Positions 1 to 9,542 of a stretch of 64,000 nt of DNA are shown here, in pieces. Within the stretch, counting starts at the first letter, position 1. Every line of letters begins with the position of its first letter. The notes under the pieces are model-generated. The model was not told the origin of the DNA. It ran no database searches and saw nothing but the letters and a program-made list of their open reading frames with translations. Source of the DNA: Enterobacter sp. C2 (GTDB lineage: Bacteria > Pseudomonadota > Gammaproteobacteria > Enterobacterales > Enterobacteriaceae); contig NZ_CP082269.1 in assembly GCF_019880405.1 (NCBI RefSeq), positions 4,030,001 to 4,094,000 of the forward strand. The letters run 5' to 3'. The position numbers were made by a program, and so were the translations under genes.

Positions 1-80
1 AGCGTCAGCGTGGAGGCGGCGAAAGCCGGCGTGCTTAATGCGGTTACGATAACGGCGGCCAGCGCGGTGTGCTTACTCAT
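1..80 (-). CDS. Secreted protein, N-terminal fragment (signal peptide only)
   Basis: Only the first 26 codons lie in the window. The minus-strand ATG at 80 is preceded by a purine-rich ribosome site (AGAGGGAAGAG) and the reading frame gives MSKHTALAAVIVTALSTPAF followed by AAS. This is a textbook Sec signal peptide: Lys/His n-region, hydrophobic core, and an Ala-Phe-Ala cleavage motif. The mature protein is off the window, so its function cannot be named. It is divergent from a DeoR-type regulator 134 bp away, which suggests, as inference only, a periplasmic component of a sugar-related locus controlled by that regulator. Confidence 0.6.
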   Translation of the reverse strand, partial: MSKHTALAAVIVTALSTPAFAASTLT

Positions 81-214
81 GATCTCTTCCCTCTGTTTTC
101 GTTGTGACGATTAAAACAGGGAAATCTGACAAAAATATGACCAGCTTTTTTCGTAGTAATAATTTCACATTCGCGCGCTAGCATGATGCAAAAGGGTGCT
201 AACAGGAGCGAATA

Positions 215-973
215 ATGACCCCCGAATCCCGCCGCACGGCGATTGTCGAGTTGGTGACGGCGCACGGCGAAAGCAGCATTGAACAGCTGGCGCAGCACTT
301 TGGCGTCTCGCTGCAAACCGTGCGTAGCGATCTGCGTATGCTTACCTCAGGCGGATTGCTACTGCGGCGTCACGGCATGGTTGCCCCTTTCGCCCGCGAA
401 AATATTGGCTATCAGCAGCGGGAGATCGTCAATATTGCAGGCAAGCGCTGGATCGGTGAGCGCACGGCGGCGCTGCTGGGCGACTACCAGAGCTGCTTTC
501 TCGGTACCGGCACCACCGTTGAGATGGTGGCCCGGGCGCTGCCGGAAGCGAGTCGGCTGGCGGTATTCACCAATAATTTGCACGCCGCCGAAGCGCTGAG
601 CCGTCTTGCCGCCTGCGAACTGACGGTGGCAGGCGGGCGCGTCCGCAAGCGCGATCTGGATGTGATCGGCAGCGATGCCCAGTGCTTTTTCAGCCGTTAC
701 CGCGTTGACGCTGGCGTGGTTTCAATAGGCGGGATCGGTGAGGCGGGCGAGCTGTATGACTATAACGATGATGAGGTCGCCGCACGCCGGGCGCTGGTCG
801 CCAGCGCGGCGGTGAGCGTGCTGGTGGTGGACAGCACTAAGTTTGGCCGGAACGCGATCTGCCAGAACGGCAGCGTGGGGGATTTCGATTATGTGGTAAG
901 CGACAGGCCCCCAACGCCGCAGCAGCATGCGGTCATTAAGCAGAGGGGGACAGCGTGGCTAAGCCAGGCGTAG
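215..973 (+). CDS. DeoR/GlpR-family transcriptional regulator
   Basis: The protein has 252 residues, the usual DeoR-family length. Residues about 5-56 form the N-terminal helix-turn-helix ([20 protein letters not shown]), and residues about 75-230 match the DeoR C-terminal sugar-phosphate sensor, with the typical [25 protein letters not shown] and DSTKFGR segments. Members usually repress sugar catabolic operons and are released by a phosphorylated sugar. The ATG at 215 follows an AGGAG ribosome site. It is divergent from a secreted protein at the window edge. E. coli has ysgA and udp on this side of metE, so this is accessory content. The effector is unknown. Confidence 0.85.
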   Translation: MTPESRRTAIVELVTAHGESSIEQLAQHFGVSLQTVRSDLRMLTSGGLLLRRHGMVAPFARENIGYQQREIVNIAGKRWIGERTAALLGDYQSCFLGTGTTVEMVARALPEASRLAVFTNNLHAAEALSRLAACELTVAGGRVRKRDLDVIGSDAQCFFSRYRVDAGVVSIGGIGEAGELYDYNDDEVAARRALVASAAVSVLVVDSTKFGRNAICQNGSVGDFDYVVSDRPPTPQQHAVIKQRGTAWLSQA

Positions 974-1000
974 GCCGGGCCAGCATGCGCGCCGCCCGGC
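970..1000. repeat. REP-like palindrome
   Basis: An imperfect palindrome (GTAGGCCGGGCC ... GCCGCCCGGC) sits between the convergent ends of the DeoR-type gene and metE. It has the GC-rich arms and TAGGCC-type edge seen in enterobacterial REP elements and resembles the palindromes at 22203, 50998 and 55125. It may also act as the shared end of both transcripts. Confidence 0.5.
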
Positions 1001-1009
1001 ATTGTTACC

Positions 1010-3271
1010 TTACGTGTTACGCAGGTTCTGCGCCGCTTTAACCATGTTGGCCAGCGCCGCACGGGTCTCTGGCCAGCCACGGGTTTTCAGGCCGCAGTCC
1101 GGGTTAACCCACAGGCGCTCGGCCGGAATACGATCCGCTGCCTTCTTCAGCAGAGTCTCGATCCACGCCACGTCCGGCACGTTTGGCGAGTGAATATCGT
1201 AGACCCCCGGCCCGATCTCATTCGGATATTCAAAGGCTTCAAACGACGCCAGCAGCTCCATATCCGAGCGCGAGGTTTCGATGGTAATCACATCGGCATC
1301 CAGCGCTGCGATGGAGTCCATGATGTCGTTGAACTCGCAGTAGCACATGTGGGTGTGGATCTGCGTCTCGTCCTTCGCCACCGCAGCGTTGATACGGAAG
1401 GCTTCCACGCCCCACGCCAGGTAGGCGTCCCAGTCGCTGCGCTTTAGCGGCAGCCCTTCACGCAAGGCAGGCTCATCGATCTGGATAATCCCGATGCCCG
1501 CCGCCTCCAGATCCGCCACTTCGTCGCGCAGCGCCAGCGCGATCTGCTTCGCGATGGTTTCCCGGCTGACGTCTTCACGCGGGAAGGACCAGCAGAGAAT
1601 GGTCACCGGCCCGGTCAGCATCCCTTTTACCGGCTTATCGGTGAGGGACTGGGCATATTTCGCCCACTCCACGGTGATCGCGTCCGGACGGCTAACATCG
1701 CCGATCACCACCGGCGGCTTCACGCAGCGGGAGCCATAACTCTGCACCCAGCCATTCTGGGTAAAGACAAAGCCGTCCAGGTGCTCGCCGAAATACTCCA
1801 CCATATCGTTACGCTCGGCTTCACCATGCACCAGCACGTCAAGGCCGAGGCGCTCCTGCTCGGCAATCGCCTGCTTGATATGTTCAGCGATGCCGGTGCG
1901 GTAGCTGCCCGCATCTAAGCGTCCCTGTTTGAACTCCAGACGCAGGCCGCGGATCTCGGTGGTCTGCGGGAACGAGCCGATGGTCGTTGTCGGCCAGGCA
2001 GGCAGGTTGAAACGCGCCCGCTGAACCGCCGCACGCTCCGCATAGGGGCGCGCCCGCTGGCTATCTCTGGCGGTAATCGCCGCCAGCCGCTGGGCTACGG
2101 CCGTGTTGTGCACCCGGGTTGAGTGGCGGCGGGCCTGGATCGGGGTGCTCCATTCAGCCAACGGTGCGATGTCGCCGCTGTTCAGGGCATCGCGCAGCAG
2201 GGCCAGCTCGTGACATTTTTGCAGGGCGAAAGCAAACCAGCTCTTCACTTCGGCATCCAGCCGGGTTTCAACACTCAGATCAATTGGGCTGTGCAGCAGC
2301 GAGCAGGAGGAGGCGACCCACAGCTCGCGTTGGCCGACGATCTCTTTAACCTGAGCATATTTCTCGGTGAGATCGGCCCGCCAAACGTTACGCCCGTTGA
2401 CCAGCCCGGCGGAGAGCAGCCAGTCGGCTGGCAGGCGGCGATGCAGCACGGCTACGTCATCTTTGCCGTGCACCAGGTCAACGTGCAGACCCTGTACCGG
2501 CAGCGCGGCAATAGTATCAAGGTTCGGCGTCACGTCGTCGAAATAGGTGGTCAGCAGGAGCTTCACCTCTCCTGCCAGCGCCTCATAGGCGGGCTTGAAG
2601 GCATTCAGCCACGCCTGCGGCAGCTCCAGCACCAGCGCGGGCTCGTCGATCTGTACCCACTCGACGCCGCGTTTTGCCAGCTCGGCCAGCACCTGCTGGT
2701 AGACCGGCAGAATATCGTTCAGCAGGCTCAGGCGATCAAACGGTTGGCCTTTTACCTTACCCAACCACAGGTACGTTACCGGCCCCAGCAGGACGGGCTT
2801 GACCCTGTGGCCCAGCGCCAGCGCCTCGTCCACTTCGTCTAGTAGCTGGGTCCAGGTCAGCGTGAACCGCTGCCCTTGCGTGAACTCCGGCACCATATAG
2901 TGATAGTTAGTGTTAAACCATTTGGTCATCTCTGCCGCCGCCGCTGGCTCACCGGTGGGTGCACGGCCGCGGCCAATGCGGAACAGGGTGTCGATATCAA
3001 CCGATCCATCTTTGTTCTGATGACGAGCCGGCACGTTGCCAAGCAGCAGGCTGGTGGTCAGAACATGGTCGTACCAGGCGAAATCGCCCACCGGCAGCAG
3101 GTCAATACCCGCCTGCTTCTGCTGCTCCCAGTGGCGGGCGCGCAGCTCCCGGCCCACCGCCAGCAAGGCTTCCTGCGTGGTGTTTCCCGCCCAATAGCTC
3201 TCTTGTGCCTTCTTCAGCTCGCGACGCAGACCAACGCGAGGAAAACCGAGGGTGTGGTTCAGTACTGTCAT
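1010..3271 (-). CDS. metE: Cobalamin-independent methionine synthase
   Basis: MetE transfers the methyl group of 5-methyltetrahydropteroyltri-glutamate to homocysteine in the cytosol, the last step of methionine synthesis. From the ATG at 3271 (after AAGGGG) the protein is 753 residues, the exact E. coli length; the frame stays open 17 codons further upstream but that extension lacks a ribosome site and family similarity. Zinc and homocysteine ligands are visible: the HTHMCYC segment, and a C-terminal [10 protein letters not shown] whose cysteine is residue 726. It is divergent from metR, with MetJ-type boxes between them. Confidence 0.98.
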   Translation of the reverse strand: MTVLNHTLGFPRVGLRRELKKAQESYWAGNTTQEALLAVGRELRARHWEQQKQAGIDLLPVGDFAWYDHVLTTSLLLGNVPARHQNKDGSVDIDTLFRIGRGRAPTGEPAAAAEMTKWFNTNYHYMVPEFTQGQRFTLTWTQLLDEVDEALALGHRVKPVLLGPVTYLWLGKVKGQPFDRLSLLNDILPVYQQVLAELAKRGVEWVQIDEPALVLELPQAWLNAFKPAYEALAGEVKLLLTTYFDDVTPNLDTIAALPVQGLHVDLVHGKDDVAVLHRRLPADWLLSAGLVNGRNVWRADLTEKYAQVKEIVGQRELWVASSCSLLHSPIDLSVETRLDAEVKSWFAFALQKCHELALLRDALNSGDIAPLAEWSTPIQARRHSTRVHNTAVAQRLAAITARDSQRARPYAERAAVQRARFNLPAWPTTTIGSFPQTTEIRGLRLEFKQGRLDAGSYRTGIAEHIKQAIAEQERLGLDVLVHGEAERNDMVEYFGEHLDGFVFTQNGWVQSYGSRCVKPPVVIGDVSRPDAITVEWAKYAQSLTDKPVKGMLTGPVTILCWSFPREDVSRETIAKQIALALRDEVADLEAAGIGIIQIDEPALREGLPLKRSDWDAYLAWGVEAFRINAAVAKDETQIHTHMCYCEFNDIMDSIAALDADVITIETSRSDMELLASFEAFEYPNEIGPGVYDIHSPNVPDVAWIETLLKKAADRIPAERLWVNPDCGLKTRGWPETRAALANMVKAAQNLRNT

Positions 3272-3300
3272 GGTATGCCCCTTGTGAATTTTAGGATTTT

Positions 3301-3324
3301 GGACGTCCAGATGTTTACACATCT
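3301..3324. promoter_or_regulatory. Tandem MetJ-type met boxes in the metE-metR intergenic region
   Basis: Three adjacent 8-mers, GGACGTCC, AGATGTTT and ACACATCT, each match the MetJ met-box consensus AGACGTCT at 6 of 8 positions. MetJ with S-adenosylmethionine binds such tandem boxes cooperatively. Their place 30-50 bp upstream of the metE start fits methionine repression of metE, and probably of metR as well. Confidence 0.65.
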
Positions 3325-3375
3325 ATATTCGACAGGTACTGTATATTCCTCAAGCGCAAATTGTTCATGGCGAAG

Positions 3376-3388
3376 TGAAGGACTTTCA
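3376..3388. promoter_or_regulatory. TGAA-N5-TTCA motif, candidate MetR site
   Basis: TGAAGGACTTTCA is a perfect instance of the MetR recognition pattern TGAA-N5-TTCA. It overlaps the metR ribosome site (AAGGA) and the first base of its start codon, so it could serve autoregulation. The pattern is short and may be fortuitous here, because part of it is simply the Shine-Dalgarno sequence. Confidence 0.35.
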
Positions 3389-4344
3389 TGATCGAAATTA
3401 AACACCTGAAAACGCTCCAGGCGTTACGGAACAGCGGATCGCTGGCGGCGGCAGCAGCCACGCTGCATCAGACACAGTCCGCCCTCTCCCACCAGTTCAG
3501 CGATCTCGAACAGCGCCTTGGCTTCCGTCTTTTTGTCCGTAAAAGTCAGCCGCTGCGTTTTACGCCGCAGGGTGAGATCCTGTTACAGCTGGCCAATCAG
3601 GTGCTGCCGCAGATTAGCCGCGCGCTTCAGGACTGTAGCGAACCGCAGCAAACCACCCTGCGGATCGCCATTGAGTGCCACAGCTGTATTCAGTGGCTCA
3701 CTCCCGCACTTGAGAATTTCCGTAGCAAATGGCCGCAGGTAGAGATGGATTTCAAATCCGGCGTGACCTTCGATCCCCAGCCAGCGTTGCAGCAGAGCGA
3801 GCTGGACGTGGTGCTGACCTCAGATATTTTGCCGCGCAGCGGGCTGCACTATTCGCCGATGTTTGATTTTGAAGTGCGCCTGGTGCTGGCCCCGGATCAC
3901 CCTCTCGCGACCCGGGCGCGCATTACCCCGGAGGATATCGCCGCTGAAACGCTGCTGATCTATCCGGTCCAGCGCAGCCGGTTGGATATCTGGCGTCACT
4001 TCCTGCAGCCGGCGGGCATTAACCCGATGCTGAAGAGCGTGGATAACACGCTGCTGCTGATCCAGATGGTGGCAGCCCGGATGGGCATCGCGGCACTGCC
4101 GCACTGGGTGGTGGAGAACGTTGAGCGCCAGGGTCTGATCGTGACCAAGACCCTGGGCGAAGGACTGTGGAGCCGACTGTACGCGGCAGTGCGCGATGGC
4201 GAGCAGCGTCAGCCGGTAACGGAGGCGTTTATTCGCTCAGCGCGGAACCATGCGTGCGACCACCTTCCTTTTGTGCGGAGCGCGGAGCGACCCAGCGGCG
4301 ATGCACCCATAGGGACGCCACTATCACTGTCCCCCCAAGGATAA
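3388..4344 (+). CDS. metR: LysR-type regulator of methionine genes
   Basis: MetR activates metE, metH and other methionine genes with homocysteine as co-effector. The protein is 318 residues (E. coli 317). Residues 1-60 form the LysR winged helix ([22 protein letters not shown]) and the rest is the periplasmic-binding-like sensor domain with [11 protein letters not shown] and [10 protein letters not shown]. It is divergent from metE. Its last 116 bp overlap the convergent yigM coding sequence, and the variable C-terminal tail lies inside this overlap. Confidence 0.97.
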   Translation: MIEIKHLKTLQALRNSGSLAAAAATLHQTQSALSHQFSDLEQRLGFRLFVRKSQPLRFTPQGEILLQLANQVLPQISRALQDCSEPQQTTLRIAIECHSCIQWLTPALENFRSKWPQVEMDFKSGVTFDPQPALQQSELDVVLTSDILPRSGLHYSPMFDFEVRLVLAPDHPLATRARITPEDIAAETLLIYPVQRSRLDIWRHFLQPAGINPMLKSVDNTLLLIQMVAARMGIAALPHWVVENVERQGLIVTKTLGEGLWSRLYAAVRDGEQRQPVTEAFIRSARNHACDHLPFVRSAERPSGDAPIGTPLSLSPQG

Positions 4345-5128
4345 AGCTCGGCCAGTGGGGCTGCTCCTGCCAGATGGCGAGATTAACCAGCAGCCCTGCC
4401 GGGACATGCATGTTGTTCATAATGCCGAGCGTACCGGCATCCACCTGGGTTGCGCCGTAGTTCCACATGAAGTAGCCAATCCCTGACGCCACCACGCCAA
4501 GAAACACCAGAATGCTCCACTGCAGGTTTGTCTCCGGCAGCTTCTGGGCGTTGCCCAATGCAAACCAGGCCACCACCGCCACCAGCAGCGCGCCCAGATA
4601 GAACCAGGCAAAGGCGTTATGCTGCGGCATCGGCCGGGTCTCCATCAGGCGCTTGTAGCCCACCATGCCGATGGCAAAGCTGATGTTAGAGAGCTGTACC
4701 AGCAGCAGTCCGGTCCAGAAGTGGTTGGTCACCTGATCGTAACGAATGATCCCCGCCCCGATCACCGCCAGCAGTGCGCTCAGCGCATAGCCCCAGCGTA
4801 GCCGACGTCGGCTCATCAGATCGTAGATCAGCGTGATATAGAGCGGCGTCAGGACGGTGAACAGCAACAGCTCGGAGACCGTCAGATAGAGATAGGCGCG
4901 GAAGCTGAGCATATACATGATGCCCAGCTGCATGGCGCCCACCAGCATATAGAGGCCGATGGTTTTTAGCCCGTGGCCTCGCGTGCGCAGGAAGGGCAGG
5001 AAAACCAGCGCGGCCAGCCCAACGCGCATCAGCACGGAGAAGTAGCTGTCGATATGTCCGGCGAGGTATTCGCCATAGAGGCTAAAAGAGAAGGCCCACA
5101 GAACGGTGGTGATAATCAGTAACGCCAC
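4229..5128 (-). CDS. yigM: Inner-membrane biotin transporter of the EamA/DMT superfamily
   Basis: The protein has 299 residues, the E. coli YigM (BioP) length, with ten hydrophobic segments in two EamA-like halves. YigM is the high-affinity biotin importer of E. coli, an unusual member of a family of mostly exporters. The start ATG at 5128 begins [20 protein letters not shown]. The 3' end overlaps convergent metR by 116 bp, so the two transcripts are antisense there. The C-terminus after the last membrane segment is basic and probably cytoplasmic. Confidence 0.92.
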   Translation of the reverse strand: MALLIITTVLWAFSFSLYGEYLAGHIDSYFSVLMRVGLAALVFLPFLRTRGHGLKTIGLYMLVGAMQLGIMYMLSFRAYLYLTVSELLLFTVLTPLYITLIYDLMSRRRLRWGYALSALLAVIGAGIIRYDQVTNHFWTGLLLVQLSNISFAIGMVGYKRLMETRPMPQHNAFAWFYLGALLVAVVAWFALGNAQKLPETNLQWSILVFLGVVASGIGYFMWNYGATQVDAGTLGIMNNMHVPAGLLVNLAIWQEQPHWPSFILGGTVIVASLWVHRRWVAPRSAQKEGGRTHGSALSE

Positions 5129-5199
5129 AATAGGTGTCTCGTTGGTTAATGAGCACCCATTGTAGCGGAGTTACCGGTTGACAACTGATTAATAGTTAA

Positions 5200-6000
5200 T
5201 CAATCAAGAAACAGCTTACGCAGATAGTGCGGCACCGCGTTGTCACCGTTCGTGCCGATCACCTCCAGCTGCGGGTAGAGATCCTTCAGGCGCTGATGCG
5301 CGTTGGCCATGATGCAGCCTTTACCTGCCATAGAGAGCATCTCGGCATCGTTCATTCCGTCGCCAAAAGCGATGCACTCTTTCAGGCTGTGGCCCATCGC
5401 TTTCGCTACCGCCTCCAGCGCGTGGCCTTTCGACACGCCGCCCGCCATCACTTCCAGACAGGTTAGCGTGGAGAAGCTGACGTTGACGCGATCGCCCCAG
5501 CGGGCGTTGATGGCCTGCTCCAGGGGCAGCAGCGGCTCATGGGTATCGCAGGTGAAAAACACCTTGCTGATCCCCTCTGGATCAAGCATACCTGGCTCAA
5601 AAAGGGAGTACTGGAAGACGGCCTCTTTGAAAAAGCGCATCTCATCCGGGCGGTGACGGTTTATAAACCATTCGTCGTCACGGTAGACGTTGGTATCGAT
5701 GTGCGGATCGTTATGCATCACGCCAAACAGATCCTCAGCAATTTCGCGATCCAGGTTATGCGTGAAGACCAGGTTGCCTTCGGTATCATGCACTCGCGCG
5801 CCGTTAGAGGTGATCATATAGGCTTTGATACCCAGCTTATCGCGGATCTGTCCTACGTCGACATGGTGACGGCCGGTGGCAAAAACGAAGTTGACGCCGC
5901 GCGCGGTCAGCAGCTTTAACGTCTCTTTAGCGTAGGGAGAGAGTGAGTGGTCGGGTGAGAGCAGCGTGCCATCTAAATCAGACGCAACAACCTGATACAT
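5200..6000 (-). CDS. yigL: HAD-superfamily (Cof-type) sugar/pyridoxal phosphatase
   Basis: The protein has 266 residues, equal to E. coli YigL, a cytosolic phosphatase active on pyridoxal phosphate and sugar phosphates. HAD motif I is DLDGTLLSPD at residues 8-17, motif II is FATGR near 40, and motif IV is FGDGMNDAEMLSMAG near 213. The Cof-type C2 cap lies between. It is downstream of pldB (39 bp gap) and upstream of yigM on the same strand, probably one transcript. Confidence 0.95.
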   Translation of the reverse strand: MYQVVASDLDGTLLSPDHSLSPYAKETLKLLTARGVNFVFATGRHHVDVGQIRDKLGIKAYMITSNGARVHDTEGNLVFTHNLDREIAEDLFGVMHNDPHIDTNVYRDDEWFINRHRPDEMRFFKEAVFQYSLFEPGMLDPEGISKVFFTCDTHEPLLPLEQAINARWGDRVNVSFSTLTCLEVMAGGVSKGHALEAVAKAMGHSLKECIAFGDGMNDAEMLSMAGKGCIMANAHQRLKDLYPQLEVIGTNGDNAVPHYLRKLFLD

Positions 6001-6039
6001 AATAGAATTTAACCTCTGGTCAGGCGGCGAACCGCCGGA

Positions 6040-7032
6040 TTAGTTATGCCTGTCGAAAAAATCAACGATGGCGTTAAGCGCGACTGAGCGCATGGCGTCC
6101 TTTTCAAAAAGGATCTCATGGTACGCGCCTTTGATGACCAGCGGCCTGTCTCCCTCACAGGGATGGCCCGCTGCGGCGCGGATTTCACAAAAACGATCGT
6201 GCATTCGGTTATCGACGACGCGCTCTTCCTCTGCCTGGAGCAGGAGCATGGGCGTCGCATCCTGCACCGCGCCCGCCAGCACCTTTTCACCGGCGAGAAT
6301 ACCCTCTCGCACCCAGTGGTTGGTCGGCCCGCCGACGCGCAGCTGCGGATCGTCAGCATAGCAGCGCAGGTTTCGCCGGTAGCGTACCCGGCTATGAGTA
6401 AGCACGTTAATGCTAAACGGCAGCGCATGCCAGCGCCCCGTGCCCAGCGCGTAGCTCTCCCGGAACGGCTGATAGCCTTCGGCCCAGTTCAGGATATGGC
6501 GCACCATCCAGTCGGGCAGACGGATAACAATACCAAACATAGGCGCACAGAGCGCGATCGCATCGCAAAGCTGCGGCTGGCGTTGCAGCAGCAGCGTGGC
6601 GATCGCCCCACCCATCGAGTGCGCCAGAATATAGCGTTTACGCCATGGGCCAGGCACAACCTCCTGCTGCCAGAAGGCCTGCAGATCGTCAACGTAGTCA
6701 TCAAAATTATCGACGTGCCCACGATGTCGGTCGGGCAGAATGCGGCCTGAGCGCCCCTGCCCACGATGGTCGATGATCAGCACGTCAAAACCGAGATGGA
6801 ACAGATCGTAAGCCAGCTCGGCATATTTGACGTAGCTTTCAATACGTCCAGGACAGACAACGATTACGCGATCGTGATCGGCGGCATGAAAGCGCACAAA
6901 GCGCACTGGAATATCGCCAACGCCAATGAATTCAGCCTCTTCACGCTGCCGCCAGAAATCGGTCAAGGGTCCGTGCGTGAAAGCTGCAAAGGCATTTTCT
7001 CTTGTTTCCCACCCCTTTTTCTGCCGAAACAT
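6040..7032 (-). CDS. pldB: Lysophospholipase L2
   Basis: PldB hydrolyses lysophospholipids at the inner membrane and belongs to the alpha/beta hydrolase (monoglyceride lipase-like) family. The start is taken as the ATG at 7032 (MFRQKKGWETRENAF), which gives 330 residues and matches the N-terminus of E. coli PldB (340). The open frame upstream is unsupported. The nucleophile elbow is AHSMGG, the acid is in EEERVVDNRMHD and the histidine in KGAYHEILFE. It is divergent from rhtB. Confidence 0.95.
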   Translation of the reverse strand: MFRQKKGWETRENAFAAFTHGPLTDFWRQREEAEFIGVGDIPVRFVRFHAADHDRVIVVCPGRIESYVKYAELAYDLFHLGFDVLIIDHRGQGRSGRILPDRHRGHVDNFDDYVDDLQAFWQQEVVPGPWRKRYILAHSMGGAIATLLLQRQPQLCDAIALCAPMFGIVIRLPDWMVRHILNWAEGYQPFRESYALGTGRWHALPFSINVLTHSRVRYRRNLRCYADDPQLRVGGPTNHWVREGILAGEKVLAGAVQDATPMLLLQAEEERVVDNRMHDRFCEIRAAAGHPCEGDRPLVIKGAYHEILFEKDAMRSVALNAIVDFFDRHN

Positions 7033-7140
7033 TGGGTTTCCGCCCCCGGTCGTCTGTAAAATTGTTTTTTTATGACTCGTGATACAACATGTTAACAATA
7101 GCGTATTGTTGCATAAAATATATCGTTCAGGGAGTTTCGC

Positions 7141-7761
7141 ATGACCTTCGAGTGGTGGTTTGCCTACCTGCTTACCTCGATCATCCTCAGCCTCTCGCCA
7201 GGCTCCGGCGCGATTAACACCATGACCACCGCCATCAGCCACGGCTATCGCGGCGCAGCGGCGTCGATTAGCGGCCTGCAGACCGGTCTGGCCATTCATA
7301 TCGTGCTGGTTGGCGTTGGGCTCGGAACGCTATTCTCCCGCTCGCTGCTGGCCTTTGAGGTACTGAAGTGGGCAGGCGCGGCCTACCTGGTGTGGCTGGG
7401 CATTCAACAGTGGCGGGCTGCTGGCGCACTGGATCTTAATACCCTGGCCCAAACCCAGTCTCGCGGACGCCTGTTTAAACGCGCCGTTTTTGTGAACCTC
7501 ACTAACCCCAAAAGCATCGTGTTTCTTGCCGCGCTGTTTCCGCAGTTTATCAACCCGGATCAGCCGCAGGTGATGCAGTACCTGGTGCTCGGCGTCACCA
7601 CCGTCGTGGTAGATATCATCGTGATGATTGGCTATGCCACTCTGGCAACGCGCATCGCGGCATGGATCAAAGGACCGCGTCAGATGAAAGCATTAAATAG
7701 AGTATTTGGCTCGCTGTTTATGCTGGTCGGGGCGCTGCTGGCCTCGGCAAGGCACGCGTGA
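7141..7761 (+). CDS. rhtB: Homoserine/homoserine lactone exporter
   Basis: RhtB is a LysE/RhtB-family inner-membrane exporter of homoserine and threonine. The protein has 206 residues with the family signature [11 protein letters not shown] near residue 20 and a conserved [18 protein letters not shown] segment in the middle. Six hydrophobic segments are present. The start ATG follows AGGGAG. It is divergent from pldB as in E. coli. In E. coli it lies end to end with rhtC; here an Rpn-type gene is placed between the two. Confidence 0.96.
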   Translation: MTFEWWFAYLLTSIILSLSPGSGAINTMTTAISHGYRGAAASISGLQTGLAIHIVLVGVGLGTLFSRSLLAFEVLKWAGAAYLVWLGIQQWRAAGALDLNTLAQTQSRGRLFKRAVFVNLTNPKSIVFLAALFPQFINPDQPQVMQYLVLGVTTVVVDIIVMIGYATLATRIAAWIKGPRQMKALNRVFGSLFMLVGALLASARHA

Positions 7762-7926
7762 TGAATTCAGGGGCTGGCTCGCAGCGTTAGGGTAACAGAC
7801 TGCACGTTCGAACTAGCCTCTGCGGCGCTGCCCGCAACCGGAAAAGTTTCCCGTCTTGCATGCTGTTGGCCCGGTGCAACCGGTGCCAGAATGCCGTCTG
7901 ACACTCTCATTCAAGGATGATGAACG

Positions 7927-8823
7927 ATGGCGGAGACTGCGACCCCGCATGATGCGGTATTTAAAACATTTCTTTCACGTGTAGAAACCGCACGGGACTT
8001 TATCGAAATTCATCTCTCGCCCGCGTTAATCCGCATCTGTAAGCTTGATACGCTGCATCTGGAATCGAGTAGCTTCATTGAAGATAGTCTGCGTCCCTAC
8101 TATAGCGACGTTCTCTATTCCCTGGAGACCACCTGCGGGCGTGGCTACGTGCATATTCTTATTGAACACCAGAGCTCACCAGACAAGCACATGGCATTTC
8201 GACTGATGCGCTATGCAATAGCGGCAATGCATCAGCATCTGGAGGCAGGCAATAATACTCTGCCGCTGGTGATCCCCATCCTGTTCTATCAGGGACGGCG
8301 TAGTCCCTACCCCTGGTCCCTGAATTGGCTAGAGGCGTTTAACGATCCGGGTATTGCCCATCAGCTCTATAGCACCGCCTTTCCCTTGGTGGATATCACC
8401 GTTATCCCCGACGAGGAAATCATGCAGCATCGCAGCATGGCGGCCCTGACGCTGATTCAGAAGCATATTCGCCAGCGCGATATGGCGCAGCTTTTGGACA
8501 AGCTCACAGTTTTGTTGATGCTGGAGCAGATGAGCGGACAACAAATAACCACGCTGATAAACTACATCGCACAGGCAGGAGAAGCTCAGGACGTTCAGAC
8601 CCTGTTATTTGGACTGGCACAGCGCGTGCCGCAGCATGGAGAAACACTGATGACGTTTGCAGAACATATGAAGCAGATAGGCCTGGCTGAAGGCATGCAG
8701 GAAGGAAAACGTGCCGCTATGCTGGACATCGCCAGGGCGATGCTGCTGCGAGGTTTTGATAGTGGTACGGTCATGGAGATCACCGGCCTGTCAAAAGACG
8801 AGTTGCAGCAGCTAGCACACTGA
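7927..8823 (+). CDS. Rpn-family recombination-promoting nuclease / putative transposase (YhgA-like)
   Basis: The protein has 298 residues. It opens with TPHDAVFKTFLSR, followed by YYSDVLYSLE and VHILIEHQSS, the PD-(D/E)xK-type nuclease core of the Rpn/YhgA family in which the ExK motif reads E-x-Q. The C-terminus has the usual GLAEGMQEGKRAAMLDIARAML repeat-like helix and a closing TGLSKDEL. Rpn proteins are DNA endonucleases that raise RecA-independent recombination; their cellular role is unsettled. It sits alone between rhtB and rhtC with no inverted repeats or target duplication that I can see, so it reads as a stand-alone cargo gene rather than an insertion sequence. Confidence 0.9.
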   Translation: MAETATPHDAVFKTFLSRVETARDFIEIHLSPALIRICKLDTLHLESSSFIEDSLRPYYSDVLYSLETTCGRGYVHILIEHQSSPDKHMAFRLMRYAIAAMHQHLEAGNNTLPLVIPILFYQGRRSPYPWSLNWLEAFNDPGIAHQLYSTAFPLVDITVIPDEEIMQHRSMAALTLIQKHIRQRDMAQLLDKLTVLLMLEQMSGQQITTLINYIAQAGEAQDVQTLLFGLAQRVPQHGETLMTFAEHMKQIGLAEGMQEGKRAAMLDIARAMLLRGFDSGTVMEITGLSKDELQQLAH

Positions 8824-8861
8824 AACGCGACCCGCCCGGTTAAACCCGGACGGGCAGCGGC

Positions 8862-9482
8862 TTAACGGGAAATAATCAGATGCAGGCCAAAGGCGGTGAA
8901 GAGCGCGCCAGCCACGCCGTCGATCCACTTCGCCATACGCTGGTAGCCGCGGCGCATTGTCGGCAGAGCAAACAGGCTCGCCACCAGGGTAAACCAGGCG
9001 AAGGTCTCCAGCGCAATCAGCACGAAAATTCCCCAGCGCGCCGTCTCACCGACGCCATCACCCACGAATAACGAGAAGACCGAGCCGAAGTAGATAATCG
9101 CTTTTGGATTCGCCAGGTTAGTCAGCAGCCCCTTTACAAAGCTACGCCCGCTGGTGGCCAGCTCAACCTGCGGCGCTGGTGTATTTAGGACCTCTTTCTT
9201 CAGCGCTCCGCGCAGCAGCTGGTAGCCCATCCAGCAGAGGTAGAGCCCACCGCCGACCATAATGATGGTGTGCAGCCAGGCCATTTTTTCGAGGATCAGA
9301 TTAAGGCCAAGCAGTGCCACGCCAGCCCAGATCATGACGCCGAGGGTGATCCCCAGCACGCCCATCATCGCCTCTTTGCGCGAGCGGCTAACGGCAGTTT
9401 GCGAGACAAAGAAGAAGTCCGGGCCAGGGCTCATCAGCGCCACCAGATGTACCAGCGCCACGGTCAGAAATAGCGTCAACAT
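8862..9482 (-). CDS. rhtC: Threonine exporter of the LysE/RhtB family
   Basis: RhtC exports threonine across the inner membrane. The protein has 206 residues, as in E. coli, with the family signature MSPGPDFFFVSQTA near residue 18 and LTNLANPKAIIYFGSVFSLF in the middle. Six hydrophobic segments can be counted. It lies 60 bp downstream of recQ on the same strand and faces the Rpn gene end to end. Confidence 0.95.
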   Translation of the reverse strand: MLTLFLTVALVHLVALMSPGPDFFFVSQTAVSRSRKEAMMGVLGITLGVMIWAGVALLGLNLILEKMAWLHTIIMVGGGLYLCWMGYQLLRGALKKEVLNTPAPQVELATSGRSFVKGLLTNLANPKAIIYFGSVFSLFVGDGVGETARWGIFVLIALETFAWFTLVASLFALPTMRRGYQRMAKWIDGVAGALFTAFGLHLIISR

Positions 9483-9542
9483 AGATTACTCGTGAAGAAA
9501 GAGAAATGAGAGCACTATCCTGGCACCTTTTCCCCGCGCTGA

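Noticed and set aside
2123-2842. A 239-codon plus-strand frame opposite metE
   Set aside because: Antisense shadow of a conserved gene, without a ribosome site.
7927-8823. An insertion sequence at the Rpn gene
   Set aside because: The protein is of the putative-transposase-annotated Rpn family, but I find no terminal inverted repeats and no target duplication.
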